A stretch of DNA of 64,000 nucleotides from an uncultured Flavobacteriaceae bacterium (GCA_947501625.1 CANMWN010000003.1:310001-374000), one strand, 5' to 3'; numbered from the stretch's first letter, positions 52,732-61,758 are shown. Program-made: numbers and translations. The notes: generated from the sequence alone by a model not told the origin.

Positions 52732-54156
52732 TTGGAAAAACAAGATAAAGAAATATTTAGAGATTCTATTGGTACAGTAGATGATAAAGGAAAAAGAGTT
52801 TGGTTATTTCCAAAGAAGCCTAAAGGGAAACTATATGATAAAAGAAAAATTGTAAGTTATGTATTACTTGCCCTTTTATTTTCATTTCCATTTATAAAGG
52901 TAAACGGAAACCAGTTCTTTATGTTCAATGTTTTGGAACGCCGTTTTAATATTTTTGGTTTTCCTTTTTGGCCACAAGACTTTCACTTATTGGTCATTTC
53001 AATGATTATTGGAGTAGTTTTTATTACTCTTTTTACCGTTGGTTTTGGAAGGATTTTTTGTGGATGGATTTGCCCTCAAACTATTTTTATGGAAATGGTT
53101 TTCAGGAGGATAGAATACTGGATTGAAGGTGATAGAAATAAGCAACGAAAACTAGATAGACAAAAATGGGATTCAGAAAAAATAAGAAAACGAATATTAA
53201 AATGGTTCATATTTTTAATTATTTCTTTTCTTATTGCCAATGTGTTTTTGGCTTATTTAATTGGCAGTGATAAGTTATTAAGATATATAATTGATGGGCC
53301 ATTTGAGCATCTTGGAACTTTATTTCCATTGCTCATATTTACGGCAGTTTTTTATTTTGTTTTTGCTTGGTTTAGAGAGCAAGTTTGTATCATAGCATGT
53401 CCTTATGGTAGATTGCAAGGAGTACTACTTGATAATAAATCGATTGTTGTAGCATATGACCATAAAAGAGGTGAAGGTGATAATGGTAGAAAGAAATTTA
53501 GAAAAAATGAAGATAGAAATGCCTTAGGGCATGGTGACTGTATCGATTGTATGCAATGTGTACATGTGTGTCCTACGGGAATTGATATAAGAAATGGAAC
53601 ACAATTGGAATGTGTAAATTGTACAGCGTGTATAGATGAGTGTGATCATATTATGGAAAGTATTGATTTGCCTAAAGGATTAATACGCTATGCAAGTGAA
53701 GATGAAATAGAAAAGAAAGAGAAGTTTAAATTAACAGCAAGAATGAAAGGTTATATTGCTGTGCTTTTAATTTTATTAGGTGTACTTTCAGGAATGTTGT
53801 TGTTGAGAAATGATGTCGAAGCAAGGATTTTAAGATTGCCTGGACAATTATATGAGCATAAAGGAGAAACAATAATTAGTAATGTGTTTACATATAAATT
53901 GATTAATAAAACTACTGAAGATATTGATAATATTCATCTTAAACTGAGAAAGTATAAAGGTAATATAAAATTAGTTTCGGCAAATAATAGTTTAAGTGTA
54001 CCAAGACAAGGAACCATTGAAGGTACTTTGTTTATTGAGATTGACAAAGCGTTTTTAAAAGACGATAAAGTAAAATTGATGATTGATATTTATAGTGGAG
54101 AAGAGTTAATTGAAAATACGAGTGTCAATTTTTTAGGACCTAGAAGTTATAATTAA
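52732..54156 (+). CDS. ccoG: Cytochrome c oxidase accessory protein CcoG
   Basis: A 474-aa membrane iron-sulfur protein (FixG family) with a TTG start. TM helices are at about 38-55, 88-110, 160-185, 195-215 and 340-358. Two 4Fe-4S clusters lie in CIDCMQCVHVCPTGID and CVNCTACIDECDHI (about 269-303). Further Cys pairs are GFGRIFCGWICPQTIF (about 105) and CIIACPYGRLQG (about 220). The C-terminal Ig-like domain (about 385-474) completes the FixG layout. It is involved in copper handling during cbb3 assembly. Cotranscribed with ccoP and fixH. Confidence 0.93.
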   Translation: MEKQDKEIFRDSIGTVDDKGKRVWLFPKKPKGKLYDKRKIVSYVLLALLFSFPFIKVNGNQFFMFNVLERRFNIFGFPFWPQDFHLLVISMIIGVVFITLFTVGFGRIFCGWICPQTIFMEMVFRRIEYWIEGDRNKQRKLDRQKWDSEKIRKRILKWFIFLIISFLIANVFLAYLIGSDKLLRYIIDGPFEHLGTLFPLLIFTAVFYFVFAWFREQVCIIACPYGRLQGVLLDNKSIVVAYDHKRGEGDNGRKKFRKNEDRNALGHGDCIDCMQCVHVCPTGIDIRNGTQLECVNCTACIDECDHIMESIDLPKGLIRYASEDEIEKKEKFKLTARMKGYIAVLLILLGVLSGMLLLRNDVEARILRLPGQLYEHKGETIISNVFTYKLINKTTEDIDNIHLKLRKYKGNIKLVSANNSLSVPRQGTIEGTLFIEIDKAFLKDDKVKLMIDIYSGEELIENTSVNFLGPRSYN

Positions 54157-54168
54157 AATATTGAGTTT

Positions 54169-54615
54169 ATGAAATTTAATTGGGGAACAGGAATAGTCCT
54201 TGCATTTATAGGATTTATAAGTTTTATCATGTTTTTTGTTGTTAAAATGAGTTCTAATGATAGATATGATCATGATTTAGTTACCGATAATTACTATCAA
54301 CAAGAATTGGAGTTTCAAGATAATATTGAAAAACAAAAAAATGCTAAAGAGTTAAAAGAAAATATTTCTTGGAAAAAAACAGAAGAAGGAATTTTAATTC
54401 AATTCCCGAAAGATTTAGAAATAAAAGATATTACAGGAAAAGTGTTCCTATATAGACCATCGAATAAACAATTAGACTTTGAAACGCCAATTTCATTGTC
54501 TGACTACAATTTGCTCATACCTGACAAACGTTTATTGGATGGTCGTTGGAACATTATTGTTGACTGGCAATATAATGAAAAATCATATTTATTTAAACAA
54601 GAAATAACCTACTAA
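54169..54615 (+). CDS. fixH: FixH/CcoH-family cbb3 oxidase maturation protein
   Basis: A 148-aa protein with one N-terminal TM helix (NWGTGIVLAFIGFISFIMFFV, about 4-24), followed by the YDHDLVTDNYYQQELEFQDN motif (about 34-53) that marks FixH. The rest is a beta-rich periplasmic domain (KDITGKVFLYRPSNKQLDFE). It assists cbb3 assembly with CcoI. It lies 12 bp after ccoG and 1 bp before the TauE/SafE-like gene. Confidence 0.9.
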   Translation: MKFNWGTGIVLAFIGFISFIMFFVVKMSSNDRYDHDLVTDNYYQQELEFQDNIEKQKNAKELKENISWKKTEEGILIQFPKDLEIKDITGKVFLYRPSNKQLDFETPISLSDYNLLIPDKRLLDGRWNIIVDWQYNEKSYLFKQEITY

Positions 54616-54616
54616 G

Positions 54617-55318
54617 ATGCTTTGGTCAGCATTCATACTTGGAATTTTAGGAAGTTTCCACTGTGTTGGGATGTGTGGTCCAATAGCATTTATGTTACCT
54701 GTTGATAGAAAAAATTCATTTAACAAAATTATTCAAACTTTGTCGTATCATTCAGGTAGGTTGCTGACTTACTGTTTGTTAGGTTTTGTATTTGGATTAT
54801 TAGGAAAGACAATTAATATTTTTGGTTTTCAACAGCAATTATCAATTTTAATTGGTGTTTTAATGATTGTGTTAGTTCTTTTTCCATCTAAACTTATAAA
54901 TAAATATAATTTTTCTAAACCTATTTATAAGTTGGTTTCAAAAGTGAAAACGGCTTTAGGAAAAGAACTGAAGAAAAAAACAATAGATAGTTTTTTTACC
55001 ATTGGTTTTTTAAATGGTTTTCTTCCTTGCGGATTAGTATATATGGCAATATTTGGATCTTTGAGTAGTTCGAATTTATTGTATAGTAGTTTTTATATGA
55101 TACTATTTGGGCTAGGCACCATTCCATTAATGACAGTATCAATCTACATCGGTAAATTTTTAAATACAACAGTTAAACAACGAATTCAACATATGATACC
55201 TGTTTTTGTTGTTCTTATTGGTATATTATTTATTTTGAGAGGCATGGGATTAGGAATACCTTATATATCACCACTACCTGTTAATGAAATGGTTTCTAGC
55301 ACTATAGAATGCCCCTAA
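54617..55318 (+). CDS. Sulfite exporter TauE/SafE-like (DsbD-type) membrane protein
   Basis: A 233-aa protein with six TM helices. It has the two short motifs typical of the copper-linked DsbD_2/TauE-like group: GSFHCVGMCGPIAF (about 12-25, with two Cys) and NGFLPCGLVYMAIFGSL (about 133-149). Members next to cbb3 genes are thought to help copper delivery to the oxidase (CcoI-associated). The stop codon lies two bases before the convergent CoA-transferase gene's stop. It is the last gene of the ccoS-started operon. Confidence 0.85.
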   Translation: MLWSAFILGILGSFHCVGMCGPIAFMLPVDRKNSFNKIIQTLSYHSGRLLTYCLLGFVFGLLGKTINIFGFQQQLSILIGVLMIVLVLFPSKLINKYNFSKPIYKLVSKVKTALGKELKKKTIDSFFTIGFLNGFLPCGLVYMAIFGSLSSSNLLYSSFYMILFGLGTIPLMTVSIYIGKFLNTTVKQRIQHMIPVFVVLIGILFILRGMGLGIPYISPLPVNEMVSSTIECP

Positions 55319-55319
55319 T

Positions 55320-56603
55320 TTATTGATTGAATCTTTTATATGCTTCTTTTTCAAGTTCTTCTCTAAAATTAGGATGCGCAATAGAAATTAATGCTTTTGC
55401 TCGCTGTTTTAAACTTTTTCCAAATAAATTCACTACTCCGTATTCAGTGGCAACATAGTGAACATGTGCTCTAGTAGTTGTTACACTTGCACCTTCCTTT
55501 AAAAAAGGTGTAATTTTAGAAACCCCTTTAGTTGTTATTGAAGGCATAGCAATGATGGCTTTTCCACCTTTAGATAATGACGCACCGCGGATGAAATCCA
55601 TTTGACCTCCAACACCTGAATATTGATAAGTACCGATTGAATCTGCACAAATTTGACCAGTTAAATCTATTTCAATTGCACTATTTATTGCAGTAACTTT
55701 GGGATTTAATTTTATCAAAGATGTGTCGTTTGTGTAACCTGCTTCCTTAAAATGAACTAATGGGTTGTCATCAATAAAATCATAAAGTTTTTGTGAACCT
55801 ACTGCAAAACAAGTTACTATTTTTCCAGTTTTTATTTCTTTTTCTTCACCAGTAATTATTCCTTTTTCAACAAGTGGTAAAATACCATCAGAAAACATTT
55901 CAGTATGAATACCCAATCGTTTATGATTGGTTAAATTATGTAATACAGCATTTGGAATATTTCCAATACCCATTTGTAAAGTGGCTCCATCTTCAACCAA
56001 CTCGGCAACATGTTTCCCTATTTTGGTTTCAATATCAGTTGGAATTCCTGAAATTGATGTATGTATAGGTTGATCAACATCTACTGCATAATCTATATTG
56101 CTTATATGAATAATGCCATCACCATGTGTTCTAGGTACTTGAGGGTTTATTTGAGCAATAACCAATTTTGCTGTTTGTATAGCAGGTAGTGTAATATCTA
56201 CTGATGGTCCTAATGAGCAAAAACCATGCTTGTCTGGTGTAGAAACTTGTATAAATGCTACATCTAATGGTAAAATATTTCTTCTAAACAACCAATGGAT
56301 TTCACTTAAAAAAATAGGAATGTAATCTCCATTGTTTGTATTTACACCTTTCCTTACATTACTTCCTACAAAGCAACTAAAAAGTTTAAAAGAATCACTA
56401 TAAGGCTTTTCCATATACTTTGCTTTACCATCGGTATGTACTTGAATGATTTCTATATTCTCAAGTTCGTTGTATCGTTTACATAAAGAGTCAATAAGTA
56501 AGTTTGGCGTCATTGAGGCTCCTTGAAAAAATACTCGATCATTAGATTTTACAACTTTAACAGCCTCTTCTGCAGTAATGGTTATTAATGTATTTACACT
56601 CAT
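55320..56603 (-). CDS. Acetyl-CoA hydrolase/transferase family protein
   Basis: A 427-aa CoA-transferase of the Cat/4-hydroxybutyrate CoA-transferase group, acting through a glutamyl-CoA intermediate. The catalytic Glu is in NSAIEIDLTGQICADSIG (about 310-327) and GVGGQMDFIRGASLS (about 332) is the conserved loop. N- and C-terminal acetyl-CoA hydrolase domains are both complete. It may interconvert acetyl-CoA with acetate or butyrate. The promoter carries an Fnr-like site with the same spacing as the respiration genes, so expression under low oxygen is predicted. Confidence 0.88.
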   Translation of the reverse strand: MSVNTLITITAEEAVKVVKSNDRVFFQGASMTPNLLIDSLCKRYNELENIEIIQVHTDGKAKYMEKPYSDSFKLFSCFVGSNVRKGVNTNNGDYIPIFLSEIHWLFRRNILPLDVAFIQVSTPDKHGFCSLGPSVDITLPAIQTAKLVIAQINPQVPRTHGDGIIHISNIDYAVDVDQPIHTSISGIPTDIETKIGKHVAELVEDGATLQMGIGNIPNAVLHNLTNHKRLGIHTEMFSDGILPLVEKGIITGEEKEIKTGKIVTCFAVGSQKLYDFIDDNPLVHFKEAGYTNDTSLIKLNPKVTAINSAIEIDLTGQICADSIGTYQYSGVGGQMDFIRGASLSKGGKAIIAMPSITTKGVSKITPFLKEGASVTTTRAHVHYVATEYGVVNLFGKSLKQRAKALISIAHPNFREELEKEAYKRFNQ

Positions 56604-56651
56604 TTTTTATTTAATTTTATGCAAATATCTTCGGAATTTATATCCTATAAT

Positions 56652-56665
56652 ATGACAAAAATCAT
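56652..56665 (-). promoter_or_regulatory. Fnr-like site upstream of the CoA-transferase gene
   Basis: ATGACAAAAATCAT. In the minus direction, its centre is 36.5 nt before the last G of TTTG (complement at 56622-56625). On the plus side the geometry toward 56724 is less good (no TTTG at the matching place), so the CoA-transferase is the better target; the divergent gene may still use it. Confidence 0.75.
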
Positions 56666-56723
56666 GTAAAAAAATATAATCATTTTTTGTAATTATTGCC
56701 TTATGATTCATTATTTTTAAGGT

Positions 56724-57965
56724 ATGAATTCTATTGATAATTTATTGCAAAAGCATAGTAGAATAGCATTGTGTTATTTATTAATCATTGCTTTTTTTGG
56801 AGTAATACTTCGGTTGTTTTACGTTACTCATATTTCTTTTAATTATCGATATATAGTACATGCACATTCACATATTGCATTGTTGGGTTGGATTTATATA
56901 GCATTAACTACATTGATATTTAGAATGTATCTAATAAAATCTAGCATTGAGTTGAAGTATAAAAAATTGTTTTTATTTACTCAAATTACAATCTTAGGTA
57001 TGCTTTTAACCTTTCCATTTACTGGTTATGCATTGTTTTCTATCATTTTTTCTACCTTATTTTTATTTGCCTCTTATCTATTTATGTATATGGTGTTTAA
57101 ATACACTTCAATCAAAAATAAACAGTCAATTTCTTATCGTTTTGTTAGAATTTCTTTGTGGTATATGGTTATTTCTAGTATTGGTCCTTGGGCATTAGGA
57201 ATAATAATGAATACTGTTGGTAATAGTTCTAGTTGGTATAGGAATGCAATATATTTTTATTTGCATTTTCAATATAATGGTTGGTTTATAATGGCTTTGA
57301 TAGGAGTTTTTATATATATATTGGAACAGCAAAAAATTCAACTATCAAAGCAAAAAATCCAACTGTTTTTCTGGCTTATGAATTTTGGAGTATTACTAAC
57401 CTTTGGTTTGTCATTATTATGGATGAAACCACTAGTTGTTGTAAATTTCATTTCTGGTTTAGGTGGTTTTTTTCAATTGATAGCATTAATAATTTTAGTA
57501 CAATTAATTCGTCCTAACTGGAAAAATATAATTAACAAACAATCGCAACTCTTTTACTTTGGAATAAGGCTAGTTACACTTTTATATTTTGTAAAACTGA
57601 TCGTGCAATTGGTTGGTTCAATACCTTATTTCTCAAAAATAATTTCGACTAATATTGATTTAGTAATTGGCTATATACATTGGGTTTTTTTGGGTGTAGT
57701 AAGCACCTCTTTATTATTGTTTTTGAACTATTTTAAGTTAACCCTATTGACCAAAAAAAGTTTTTTGTTTTTTTTGATAGGGTTTATACTTACTGAAATA
57801 TTAATTTTTTATAAAGCCTTTATTATATGGAAAACTAAGCCTTTAATAGACAACTATTTTTTGTATTTGGTTATTGCTAGTTGTGTATTATTTATCGCAA
57901 TTTTGAATATATTAATATTGCAATTTAAGAAAGAAACTAAGTATGAAAAATTATCGATTGATTGA
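56724..57965 (+). CDS. Polytopic membrane protein with HxHxH motif, unknown function
   Basis: A 413-aa protein with about twelve TM helices. YIVHAHSHIALLGWIYIALT (about 46-65) places three His at spacing HxHxH near the start of TM2, in the way heme ligands sit in the second helix of cbb3- and NO-reductase-type proteins. A further His lies in YLHFQYNGWFIMALIGVF (about 178). It lacks the full CuB His pattern, so it is not an evident oxidase subunit. Resemblance to NnrS or oxidase subunit I is only topological. It sits beside an Fnr-like site, and its 3' end overlaps the convergent thioredoxin gene by 29 bp. Confidence 0.6.
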   Translation: MNSIDNLLQKHSRIALCYLLIIAFFGVILRLFYVTHISFNYRYIVHAHSHIALLGWIYIALTTLIFRMYLIKSSIELKYKKLFLFTQITILGMLLTFPFTGYALFSIIFSTLFLFASYLFMYMVFKYTSIKNKQSISYRFVRISLWYMVISSIGPWALGIIMNTVGNSSSWYRNAIYFYLHFQYNGWFIMALIGVFIYILEQQKIQLSKQKIQLFFWLMNFGVLLTFGLSLLWMKPLVVVNFISGLGGFFQLIALIILVQLIRPNWKNIINKQSQLFYFGIRLVTLLYFVKLIVQLVGSIPYFSKIISTNIDLVIGYIHWVFLGVVSTSLLLFLNYFKLTLLTKKSFLFFLIGFILTEILIFYKAFIIWKTKPLIDNYFLYLVIASCVLFIAILNILILQFKKETKYEKLSID

Positions 57966-58554
57966 AGTTTTTATCAAATTTTAATAAATCATTAATTATT
58001 GACCAACCTTTATTTTTATTATACCATATTTGGAGGTTTTTTTTGAATTCAGCATCAATTTTTCCAAATTCTTTTTTATAATTTAACACTAATTGAGTTG
58101 CATCAAATGATCTTGGTCCCCAAGTATTTAGCACATTATTATTTTTATCAAGTATTATTAGTTTTGGTATTGCTTGTGCACCATTGGTTAAAAATGTATT
58201 CATCAACTCATTATTTTCATCACGAAAAACAATTTTTAAATCAATTTTTGAAGATGATTCAGCAATTTTATGAAGAATAGGTAATGTTTGTGCAGCATCT
58301 CCACACCAACTTTCAGTTATTACCAACCAAGTTTGTTTAGAGAAATTGTTAAAAGTTTTTATATCATTATCCAACAATTTAATTGTTTTATCAAGTCGGC
58401 GCATTCTGTTGTAATTGAGTTTAGTAAAATCTATACGTTCCTTCGATGGTATTTTACCTGTTGTTTTTTGATTTTTAGCAAGTTTTTTGATTAACTCAAA
58501 ATAATTTTTATATGTGATACTTTTTGAGATGCTTTTAGTTATCAATTCTTTCAT
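57937..58554 (-). CDS. Thioredoxin-family protein
   Basis: A 205-aa protein without a signal peptide. The thioredoxin fold is recognised by WLVITESWCGDAAQTLPILH (about 76-95), with WCGDA in place of WCGPC, so only one of the two redox Cys is present. This is followed by the cis-Pro region QAIPKLIIL (about 132) and VLNTWGPRS. The N-terminal 70 residues are helical. A cytosolic single-Cys redox or thiol-transfer role is inferred. It lies 12 bp after the ModE-like gene, so both are in the same transcript. Confidence 0.82.
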   Translation of the reverse strand: MKELITKSISKSITYKNYFELIKKLAKNQKTTGKIPSKERIDFTKLNYNRMRRLDKTIKLLDNDIKTFNNFSKQTWLVITESWCGDAAQTLPILHKIAESSSKIDLKIVFRDENNELMNTFLTNGAQAIPKLIILDKNNNVLNTWGPRSFDATQLVLNYKKEFGKIDAEFKKNLQIWYNKNKGWSIINDLLKFDKNFNQSIIFHT

Positions 58555-58566
58555 TGTATAATTTTT

Positions 58567-58908
58567 TTATTCTCTTATTGGTAGTTTGTCTACTTGTTTG
58601 TCTAAATAATTCCAACAATTCTGATTTATTTTTTCAAAAGCTGACACCATTTTTTTGCCATATATTGTAAGTGTAGTACCTCCGCCACCAGCACCACCGA
58701 TATTCTTAACAACTATAGGTTGAACAGTACATTTATTTACAGAATCAATTAAGTTCCACGCTTTTTTATATGACATGCCTAATTTCTTTGCCGATTTAGA
58801 TAATGATCCAGTTTCTTCAATAGTTTTTAAAAGTTTTATTCTTCCTTCACCCAACAATATTTTACCATCAATTTCTATCCAGATTTTACTCTTTATCTTA
58901 TACTGCAT
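58567..58908 (-). CDS. ModE-type winged-HTH regulator lacking the molybdate-binding domain
   Basis: A 113-aa protein covering only the LysR-like winged-HTH N-terminal domain of ModE. GRIKLLKTIEETGSLSKSAK and KLGMSYKKAWNLIDSVNKC carry the HTH, and GGAGGGGTTLTIYGKKMVSA (about 80-99) is the Gly-rich wing typical of ModE. No TOBE/MOP molybdate domains follow, so effector sensing is unclear. It may regulate molybdate- or Mo-enzyme-linked genes such as napA nearby. Preceded by an Fnr-like site at 58956. Confidence 0.83.
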   Translation of the reverse strand: MQYKIKSKIWIEIDGKILLGEGRIKLLKTIEETGSLSKSAKKLGMSYKKAWNLIDSVNKCTVQPIVVKNIGGAGGGGTTLTIYGKKMVSAFEKINQNCWNYLDKQVDKLPIRE

Positions 58909-58955
58909 AATTATTGTATTTAAAACAAATTTACTAGCACATTAATCTATTTACT

Positions 58956-58969
58956 ATGATAATTGTCAT
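58956..58969 (-). promoter_or_regulatory. Fnr-like site upstream of the ModE-like/thioredoxin pair
   Basis: ATGATAATTGTCAT. In the minus direction its centre is 36.5 nt from the last base of TAAATTTG (complement 58926-58933), which matches TAnnTTTG exactly. Confidence 0.8.
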
Positions 58970-59120
58970 GTATTAAGCAGTAATTTATAATCAAAATAAA
59001 TTAGCGACAATTCTATTTTTAAAATAATCAAACATTACTTAATAGTATGCTGAACTTGAGGTAAATAGAATAGATGTCGTTATTTCTTACTATACATAAC
59101 GTATTGATAATCTTTTATTT

Positions 59121-59134
59121 ATGACAAAAGTCAT
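59121..59134 (+). promoter_or_regulatory. Fnr-like site upstream of the nap operon
   Basis: ATGACAAAAGTCAT, centred 36.5 nt before the last G of TTTG at 59161-59164. napD starts 55 nt after the site, the same distance as at ccoI. Confidence 0.8.
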
Positions 59135-59189
59135 GTTTGTTGTTTATCTTTTTTTCGTACTTTGAAGAATAATAAAATTTGATTATTTC

Positions 59190-59426
59190 ATGCCTATAAA
59201 AAGTTACTTAGCACATCCATTTGATAATAAAAAAGAAGAACTTCAACAAGCGCTTTCATTAATAAAAGGGTGTGAAATAATTCCAGCAGAAAATGAAAAT
59301 GTTTTAGTTATTGTGACCGAAACTAAGAATGATGAAGAGGATAATAAATTAAAAGAAACAATAGAGAAAATTGAAAGTTTAAAATTATTAGCCTTGGTTT
59401 CAGGGTTTAATACACCAAAAAAATAA
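59190..59426 (+). CDS. napD: Periplasmic nitrate reductase chaperone NapD
   Basis: A 78-aa cytosolic protein with the ferredoxin-like NapD fold: PIKSYLAHPFDNKKEELQQA (first strand and helix), CEIIPAENENVLVIVTETK and the final ALVSGFNT strand. NapD binds the Tat signal peptide of NapA until cofactor loading is complete. It lies directly upstream of napA (7 bp), the usual order. Length is slightly short but normal for NapD. The nap unit begins here behind an Fnr-like site. Confidence 0.88.
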   Translation: MPIKSYLAHPFDNKKEELQQALSLIKGCEIIPAENENVLVIVTETKNDEEDNKLKETIEKIESLKLLALVSGFNTPKK

Positions 59427-59433
59427 ATTAGAT

Positions 59434-61758
59434 ATGAGTGCTTCTTTATCAAGTAGACGAAGTTTTATTAAAAAAATGGCAGCTTCAGCTGCCATGACAG
59501 CAGCAGCAACCATGTTTCCGGGAATTATTTTTGCAAGCGAACAACTTACAGGAATTTCAAATGGAAGTTTGGATTGGAAAAAAGGACCTTGTCGTTTTTG
59601 TGGAGTTGGTTGCGGTATATTAGTTGGAATAGAAGAAGGTAAGGCTGTTGCAGTAAAAGGTGATCCGAACTCTAGTGTAAATAAAGGTTTGCTTTGTGTA
59701 AAAGGATATCATCAAACAATGTGTATTCAAGCAAAAGATAGATTAGAATATGCACTTGTAAAAAAGAATGGTACTTATGTGAAAACTCCAATAAATGAGG
59801 CTTTAGATATTGTAGCTGATAAAATGAAAGAAACCATTGAGAAACATGGTAAAGATGCAGTTGCAATGTACACGTCTGGTCAATCGACAATTCCAGAAGG
59901 ATATGTTGCATCAAAGTTTATGAAAGGTGCTATAGGAACCAATAATTTAGATTGTAATGCGCGTTTATGTATGGCAAGTGCTGTCGCAGGTTTCTTAACT
60001 ACTTTTGGTGCTGATGAACCTATGGGATGTTATGAAGATTTTGACCATGCAGATTATTACGTGACTTGGGGAAATAATATGGCAGAAATGCATCCAGTAT
60101 TATTCTCAAGAATGCTAGAACAAAAAAATAAAAGAGGAGCTAGAATTATAGATTTTGCTACTAGAACAACGCGTTCTAGTATGGCATCTAATAGATCAAT
60201 TTTGTTTGAACCTCAAACAGATTTGGCTGTTGGAAATGCTATTTGTTATGAAATAGTTAATAATGGATGGGTTAATAAAACATTCGTAGAAAAGTATTGT
60301 AATTTTAGTAAAGGGCTTACCCAAATGGGTTATGGGCTTGAAGATAAATATAAGTTTAGTGACAAGCCAACTAAAATAAATTTTGAAGACTATAAAACCT
60401 TTTTAGAAGATTATACATCCGAAAAAGTTTCAAAATATTCTAAAGTATCTGTTAAAGATATTAAATATTTAGCCTCAATATTTGGAGACCCAAATAAAAA
60501 AGTAATGTCACTTTGGTGTATGGGAGTTAATCAGCATACAAGAGGTACTTGGATGAATAATATTATTTATAACATCCATTTATTAACTGGCAAAATTTCA
60601 CAACCAGGTAATGGCCCTTTTTCATTGACTGGACAGCCGTCTGCGTGTGGTACTGCACGTGAAGTAGGTACTTTTACTCACAAACTTCCAAAGGGAGTTG
60701 TGATGAATCCAAAGCATAGAGAACTGGCAGCTAAAATTTGGAAAGTTCCTGTAGAGAGAATTCCATCAAAGCCTACCTATCACACTACCGAAATGTTTAG
60801 AGCAGTAGATAGAGGTGATATAAAATTTATTTGGACACAAGCAGTAAATCCATTAGTATCATTGCCAAGAACAAGTAGGTTTAGACCAGGAATGAAGAAA
60901 AAATCTTGTTTTGTGGTAGTTTCTGATGTGTTTCCAACACCAACTACTGATGTTGCTGATGTTATTTTGCCTGCATCTTGGCATATAGAAAAATCTGGCT
61001 TGTATGGTAATTCAGAAAGACGTACTCAACATTGGGATAAAATGGTAGAAGGACCTGGAGATACTACACCAGACGCTTGGATGTTTATTGAAGTAGCAAA
61101 ACGAATGGGTTATGGTGATTTATTTCCTTATTCTAGAGAAAATCATGTTGAAGAAATTTACAATGAATATCGTCAATTTCATGAAGGGAAAAAGCATGGA
61201 ATGGCACCTCTCGAAGTTCTTAAAAAACAATCAGGAGCAATATGGCCTTATGTAAATGGTAAATCTACTCAGTGGCGATTTAATGCAAAATATGATCCAG
61301 CATGTAGTAATGGTGAAGATTTTCATTTTTATGGAAAACCTGATGGGAAAGCAGTTGTATGGCAAAGACCTTATGAGCCAGCTCCTGAATTACCTGATAG
61401 TGAATATCCATTTTGGTTAAATACAGGTCGAGTAATTGAGCATTGGCATACAGGATCAATGACTCGTAGAATTCCAGTTTTGCACAAGGGAATGCCGCAT
61501 TCTTATTTAGAATTTCATCCTGATGATGCAAAAGCGCTAGGGATAAAAAATGGAGAGAAAATTAAAGTGACTTCTAGAAGAGGTTCTTGTATTATGCCAG
61601 CATCTATAAATGAAAGAGGTTTACCAACCAAAGGTCAAGTTTTTGCGCCATTTTTTGATGAAAACATGTTGATTAATGATGTTACTTTAGATGCCTTTTG
61701 TCCTATTTCTAAAGAACCAGATTTTAAAAAATGTGCTGTAAAAGTAGAAAAAGTATAA
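59434..61758 (+). CDS. napA: Periplasmic nitrate reductase catalytic subunit NapA
   Basis: A 774-aa Mo-bis-MGD enzyme reducing nitrate to nitrite. A Tat signal is present (SLSSRRSFIKKMAASAAMTA, with the RR pair at residues 8-9). The 4Fe-4S cluster ligands are CRFCGVGCG (about 53-61) and a later Cys in GLLCVKGYHQ. The Mo ligand is the Cys in LDCNARLCMASAVAGF (about residue 180). The C-terminal molydop-binding domain has LNTGRVIEHWHTGSMTRRIP. All NapA hallmarks are intact. It is followed 4 bp later by the NapB-like cytochrome. Confidence 0.95.
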   Translation: MSASLSSRRSFIKKMAASAAMTAAATMFPGIIFASEQLTGISNGSLDWKKGPCRFCGVGCGILVGIEEGKAVAVKGDPNSSVNKGLLCVKGYHQTMCIQAKDRLEYALVKKNGTYVKTPINEALDIVADKMKETIEKHGKDAVAMYTSGQSTIPEGYVASKFMKGAIGTNNLDCNARLCMASAVAGFLTTFGADEPMGCYEDFDHADYYVTWGNNMAEMHPVLFSRMLEQKNKRGARIIDFATRTTRSSMASNRSILFEPQTDLAVGNAICYEIVNNGWVNKTFVEKYCNFSKGLTQMGYGLEDKYKFSDKPTKINFEDYKTFLEDYTSEKVSKYSKVSVKDIKYLASIFGDPNKKVMSLWCMGVNQHTRGTWMNNIIYNIHLLTGKISQPGNGPFSLTGQPSACGTAREVGTFTHKLPKGVVMNPKHRELAAKIWKVPVERIPSKPTYHTTEMFRAVDRGDIKFIWTQAVNPLVSLPRTSRFRPGMKKKSCFVVVSDVFPTPTTDVADVILPASWHIEKSGLYGNSERRTQHWDKMVEGPGDTTPDAWMFIEVAKRMGYGDLFPYSRENHVEEIYNEYRQFHEGKKHGMAPLEVLKKQSGAIWPYVNGKSTQWRFNAKYDPACSNGEDFHFYGKPDGKAVVWQRPYEPAPELPDSEYPFWLNTGRVIEHWHTGSMTRRIPVLHKGMPHSYLEFHPDDAKALGIKNGEKIKVTSRRGSCIMPASINERGLPTKGQVFAPFFDENMLINDVTLDAFCPISKEPDFKKCAVKVEKV

